From Salinicola endophyticus (GTDB taxonomy: Bacteria > Pseudomonadota > Gammaproteobacteria > Pseudomonadales > Halomonadaceae): a stretch of DNA of 64,000 bases. The translations under genes were made by a program, and so were the position numbers. Positions 60,808 through 64,000 of this stretch are shown piece after piece (position 1 is the stretch's first letter; the number at the start of each line of letters is the position of its first letter). Location: positions 2,542,001-2,606,000 of the forward strand of contig NZ_CP159578.1 in NCBI RefSeq assembly GCF_040536835.1, given 5' to 3'. The notes beneath the pieces were generated by a model that worked only from the letters and a program-made list of their open reading frames with translations, was not told the DNA's origin and did not search any database.

Positions 60808-63800
60808 CTATTCGGCAGTCGCCGGGGTGACGTGGATGCCGAACAGGCTCGCCTCGCCGCTACCGCGCCCGGCCTCCTCGGGCGCGACCTGGCGACCGTC
60901 GCGCACGATGACGTGGCCGCCCTGCCCCTGCTGGCCCCCGATCACGCTACCCACCAGATAGGTGGGGAAGATGCTGGGATCGTTCTCGTAGTTGGGGTTG
61001 TGGATCAGCCCGATCATCTGGAAGCGCCCGCGGGTATTGCGCAGCGACTCCAGCGAATCCTGGATCAGGCGCCGGTGGGAGAGCTTGGAGAACAGCCCAT
61101 CGAGCAGAATCACGCTCTCGCGGCTGGCCCGGGCGCGGCGCTTCTGGGTCCCCGGCAGTTCGCGCAGCTCGCGCTCGATGGCAAACTCCGAGAGCTTGAC
61201 CAGCCACATCAGTGACACCGCCTCGCGCTGCCCTTCCGACATGTCCTCGTTGAGCGAGAACAGCCGCCCGTGCGGACGAATGGCATCGTGCTTGATGCGG
61301 ATGCTCACCGCCTGGAACAGGCCGCGATAGATGCGCCGACGGATCTGACGGGTCAGCTCGTCGTCGCGCCCACCCTTGCCCTGGGCGGCCTCGCCGGACT
61401 GCTCCAGACGCCGCCGCTGCACCGCCAGATGGGCGTCGATATCCGCCAGCAGCTGCTGAATCAGTTCACGCACGGCGTCGTCGGCGATCAGCGCTGCCTT
61501 GACCTCGAAGTAGGCCCCGCCGTCGCTCGAACGGCTCGCCACCCGCTTGAGGATCTCGAGATTGCCAGCGGCATCGATGATGATCGAACTCAGACGCTCG
61601 ACCAGAGTGTCCTCGATCTGCTCGCGCGAGGCGTGCAGCCGGGCGACCCGAGTGCGGTGCTCGTCGAGCTGCCCCTGCAGCTGGCGGTGAAGACCGCGCA
61701 GCGACTCCAGCGCCTCGTGGCTGACGCCTTCCAGGGTGCCCAGACGGGCGCGCTCGGACTCGTTGAACAGCCGGCTGGCGCTGGCCGCTTCCAGCGACAG
61801 CGCCAGCGCCTTCTCGCGGGCGCCGACATCGCGGGCCTGGCGCTCGCGGTTGCGCGCGCGTTCACCCAGATTGAGCCCTCCCAGCCCGTCGAGCAGGGTC
61901 TGCTGACAGGTCTCGAACGCCGCCGGGTCGAAGGCATCGCTATCTTCGGGGTCGAGTGAGGCATGCGCCCAGCGCCGCCAGTCGGCCAGGGCGGCGTCGA
62001 GGCGTTCGGCTTCGGCGTGGTCCTGCGGCCAGCCGGCGCCGGCATCGGCCAGGGCGCGCTCGGCCCAGCCCTCGGGCAGTTGGCGCAGCACCTCGAGCCA
62101 GGCCACGGCAAGCTGGTCGGTGATATTGAGCGCCTGCTGGTGGCGCGTCAGGCGGCTCTCCAGCGCCTCCTGCTCGCGGCCGTTGTGGCGGCGCTTGTCG
62201 CGGGTCTCCTTGAGCGTCTGCTTGAGCCGTCCGATATCGCGCTCCAGGGTGCGGTTGCCCCCCTTCTCGTCGCGCACATCGAGAAAGGCACGAATGCGCT
62301 CGAAATCGAAGTCGGCCCGCCGGTTGGCGGCGGTCAGGGCGGCCTGCAGCGCCGCCTCGCGCTGCTCGGCCTGCTGCATGAAGTCCGGGCCACCCTCGGC
62401 GACGAAGGCCGCCAGCCGGCGCAGACGCTCGCGCTCACCGTCGGCGAACAGCTGGCGCAGCTGCTCGCGGTGGCTGTCGCGTCGCGCGTCCAGCGCCTCG
62501 CTCTCCAGCGTCAGCTCGGCCAGGGTCTCCTCGAGTTCCGCCGACTCCTCGGCCACTGCAGCGAGGCTGGCGTCGATCTCCTCCAAACGCTCGACGCCGC
62601 CGGCACTGGCGAAGCGCTCCGCCGCCAGCCAGCCCTCGCCGTGGGTCTCGAACTCCCGCGCCAGACGTTCCCGCTCGGGGGCGTGCTCGGCGAGCCGCTG
62701 CTCGACCTGGACGCGCGCCTGGCGCGCCGCGGAGAGCGCCGCCTCGCCCCCCTCTTCGAGAAAGCGCTGGTAGTCGTCGATCGCCTTCAGCGCGGCCTCG
62801 CCGAGGCGCGGTGTCAGCGCCTCCTGCTCAGCGAGGAGGTGGGCCTGGCGCTCCTCCAGGGCCGCCAGTTCCACCGCTGCCTCGCGTCTCACGGCCTCGG
62901 CCGCGCGCAGCGCCAGGGCGAAGCGCTCGCCGTGCGGGTCGAGACGCTCGATCTCGGCGCTCAGCGCCGCCAGGCGCTGGCGGTCGATCTCGAGACGCTG
63001 CTGGGTCTCGTCGCGCAGCGCGGTGAGATAGGCCGGGTCGAGCGCGGCTTTGACCGCCAGCGTCTCCACGCCCTGGATCGCCCCCAGTGGCAGCTCGCCG
63101 CGGGCCAGCGTAGCGCGCAGCCGCTCGCCTTCGAGTACCGGCACCCCGCAGCCGCCATCGATCAGGCACTGCGCTGCCTCACGCGCCGCGTCCTCGCCCT
63201 CGACCACCGGCGCGAACAGCTGCCCCGCGGCCTGGGCCAGCCAGTCACGGCGTACCTGGGTGTCAGCCTCGACCGCGGCCAGCACCTCGTGCAGCGGGCG
63301 GAAATCGATCTCGCGCGCCTCGAGCAGGCGCTGCGCGTCGCTCTCGGCCGCCAGCCGGGCCAGCGGATCGCCGCTCAGGCTCTGCAGATAGCGCTCACGG
63401 GCCTCGATTGCCCCGTCCAGGCCATCGCGCTCGCGCAGCAGCCGTGGATAGCGCGCCTTGGCATCCTTGAGCCACACCTCCGGCGACTGCTCGCTGCAGT
63501 CGTCGAAGTCCGTCTGCGCCTGCACCAGGCGTTCGAGCTCGCTGCGCTGCTGGCTCAGTTCGTGCAGCCGATCCTGACACTCCCGCGACTGACGGTAGAG
63601 GGTGTCGCGCAGATGTACCGGTGCGGCATCGGCATGCCAATGGCGGTAGCGCTCGGCGGCATCTTCCAACGGCGCCAGGCGTTCGAGACGGGCGTCGATA
63701 TCGGCCAGCTCGCGCCGCGCATCGGCCAGGATCTGTTCATGCTCGCTCAGCGCCGTGCGCCGCGCGTCCCAGAAGCCGATCGCCGAGTGCGCCGGCCACT

Positions 63801-64000
63801 GTTCATTGAACGCCTGCCACGCCTGACGCCCGGCGGCCAGCGGCGCCAGTTCACCCTCGAGTCGCTGGCGCTGTTCGCGCCGCGCCTGCAGCGCTTCACG
63901 GGCCCGTTCACGCTGACCGTTGAGATTGGCGGCCTGGGCGTCCCACTCACCGAGTTCCGCCTCCAGCGTCTCCTGACGCTCCTGTTTGAGGGCCAGCACC
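60808..64000 (-). CDS. SMC/SbcC-like coiled-coil ATPase, C-terminal 1063 residues (runs off the window)
   Basis: A very large coiled-coil protein; the first codon shown is only the window edge. Residues about 1-190 and 330-860 are heptad-rich, Glu/Arg/Ala/Leu coiled coil. Between them a globular block (about 225-320, with FAPVVEGEDAAREAAQ and GGCGVPVLEGERL) looks like a hinge. The C-terminal ATPase half has an ABC-type signature written SEGQ (about residue 921) instead of SGGQ. Its Walker B VILLDGLFSKLS has Gly where SMC and Rad50 have the catalytic Glu. GRFQMIGLIHNPNYENDPSIFP follows. Not a standard SMC, MukB, SbcC or RecN. The Walker A half and neighbouring genes lie beyond 64000, so the system cannot be named. 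Confidence 0.8.
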   Translation of the reverse strand, partial: VLALKQERQETLEAELGEWDAQAANLNGQRERAREALQARREQRQRLEGELAPLAAGRQAWQAFNEQWPAHSAIGFWDARRTALSEHEQILADARRELADIDARLERLAPLEDAAERYRHWHADAAPVHLRDTLYRQSRECQDRLHELSQQRSELERLVQAQTDFDDCSEQSPEVWLKDAKARYPRLLRERDGLDGAIEARERYLQSLSGDPLARLAAESDAQRLLEAREIDFRPLHEVLAAVEADTQVRRDWLAQAAGQLFAPVVEGEDAAREAAQCLIDGGCGVPVLEGERLRATLARGELPLGAIQGVETLAVKAALDPAYLTALRDETQQRLEIDRQRLAALSAEIERLDPHGERFALALRAAEAVRREAAVELAALEERQAHLLAEQEALTPRLGEAALKAIDDYQRFLEEGGEAALSAARQARVQVEQRLAEHAPERERLAREFETHGEGWLAAERFASAGGVERLEEIDASLAAVAEESAELEETLAELTLESEALDARRDSHREQLRQLFADGERERLRRLAAFVAEGGPDFMQQAEQREAALQAALTAANRRADFDFERIRAFLDVRDEKGGNRTLERDIGRLKQTLKETRDKRRHNGREQEALESRLTRHQQALNITDQLAVAWLEVLRQLPEGWAERALADAGAGWPQDHAEAERLDAALADWRRWAHASLDPEDSDAFDPAAFETCQQTLLDGLGGLNLGERARNRERQARDVGAREKALALSLEAASASRLFNESERARLGTLEGVSHEALESLRGLHRQLQGQLDEHRTRVARLHASREQIEDTLVERLSSIIIDAAGNLEILKRVASRSSDGGAYFEVKAALIADDAVRELIQQLLADIDAHLAVQRRRLEQSGEAAQGKGGRDDELTRQIRRRIYRGLFQAVSIRIKHDAIRPHGRLFSLNEDMSEGQREAVSLMWLVKLSEFAIERELRELPGTQKRRARASRESVILLDGLFSKLSHRRLIQDSLESLRNTRGRFQMIGLIHNPNYENDPSIFPTYLVGSVIGGQQGQGGHVIVRDGRQVAPEEAGRGSGEASLFGIHVTPATAE

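Noticed and set aside
1..64000. CRISPR array, rRNA operon, prophage or complete insertion sequence
   Set aside because: No regularly spaced repeats, rRNA sequence, phage structural genes or intact transposase were seen anywhere in the window.

Overview
The window reads as a chromosomal segment of a moderately halophilic, high-GC gammaproteobacterium, most likely Halomonadaceae (Halomonas/Salinicola-like). The choline-to-betaine genes betIBA, a choline/betaine-binding protein, a KtrAB potassium system and a sodium-dependent transporter point to osmoadaptation, and the remaining proteins have gammaproteobacterial homologues. No taxon-specific marker such as rRNA is present, so the assignment is inference.

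Layout. 1-1100: a lower-GC scar holding a DUF2845 gene and a frameshifted ParA (Soj) pseudogene, directly at the 3' end of three tandem tRNA-Asn genes (1128-1410). 1804-5152: a YfcC-type carrier, a FadR-family regulator and an M20 deacylase in one overlapping operon, followed by tRNA-Met. 5507-10824: choX divergent from betIBA, with a BetI-type operator between. 11048-18572: an mdtABC-type RND efflux operon. 18603-28067: a diguanylate cyclase, fadE with a PsrA-like palindrome, rlpA, an SLC13/RCK transporter, a quinone reductase and an unknown protein. 27249-33966: a Fur-type iron-siderophore uptake locus (FhuF-like reductase, ABC transporter, TonB receptor). 34266-36844: a glycerophosphodiesterase and an orphan MotAB-like stator pair.

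36895-39277: a cobalamin riboswitch controlling btuB. A 139-bp IS5-like MITE has inserted in the apical loop of one of its hairpins, the most striking structure in the window. A perfect SOS box precedes a PA0069-type radical SAM gene (39434). 40801-49340 is a surface-glycan module: a GT2 enzyme, a free LAB_N membrane protein, two ArnT-like transferases, a UDP-glucuronate 4-epimerase-type enzyme and a PmrAB/QseBC-type two-component system. PmrA/QseB-type boxes lie upstream of both glycosyltransferase units, which suggests regulated sugar (perhaps galacturonate) addition to lipid A or core.

49418-51453 holds cobO and an orphan BtuF-like protein. It is followed by a SIMPL protein, an NSS transporter, ktrAB, argO/argP, a small lipoprotein, a thiamine-binding-type protein and cfa. 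At the right edge is the C-terminal 1063 residues of an SMC/SbcC-like coiled-coil ATPase with non-canonical signature and Walker B motifs; its partners lie outside the window.

Genes and start sites were read from the sequence alone. Family assignments come from recognised motifs and overall resemblance, not from database searches.
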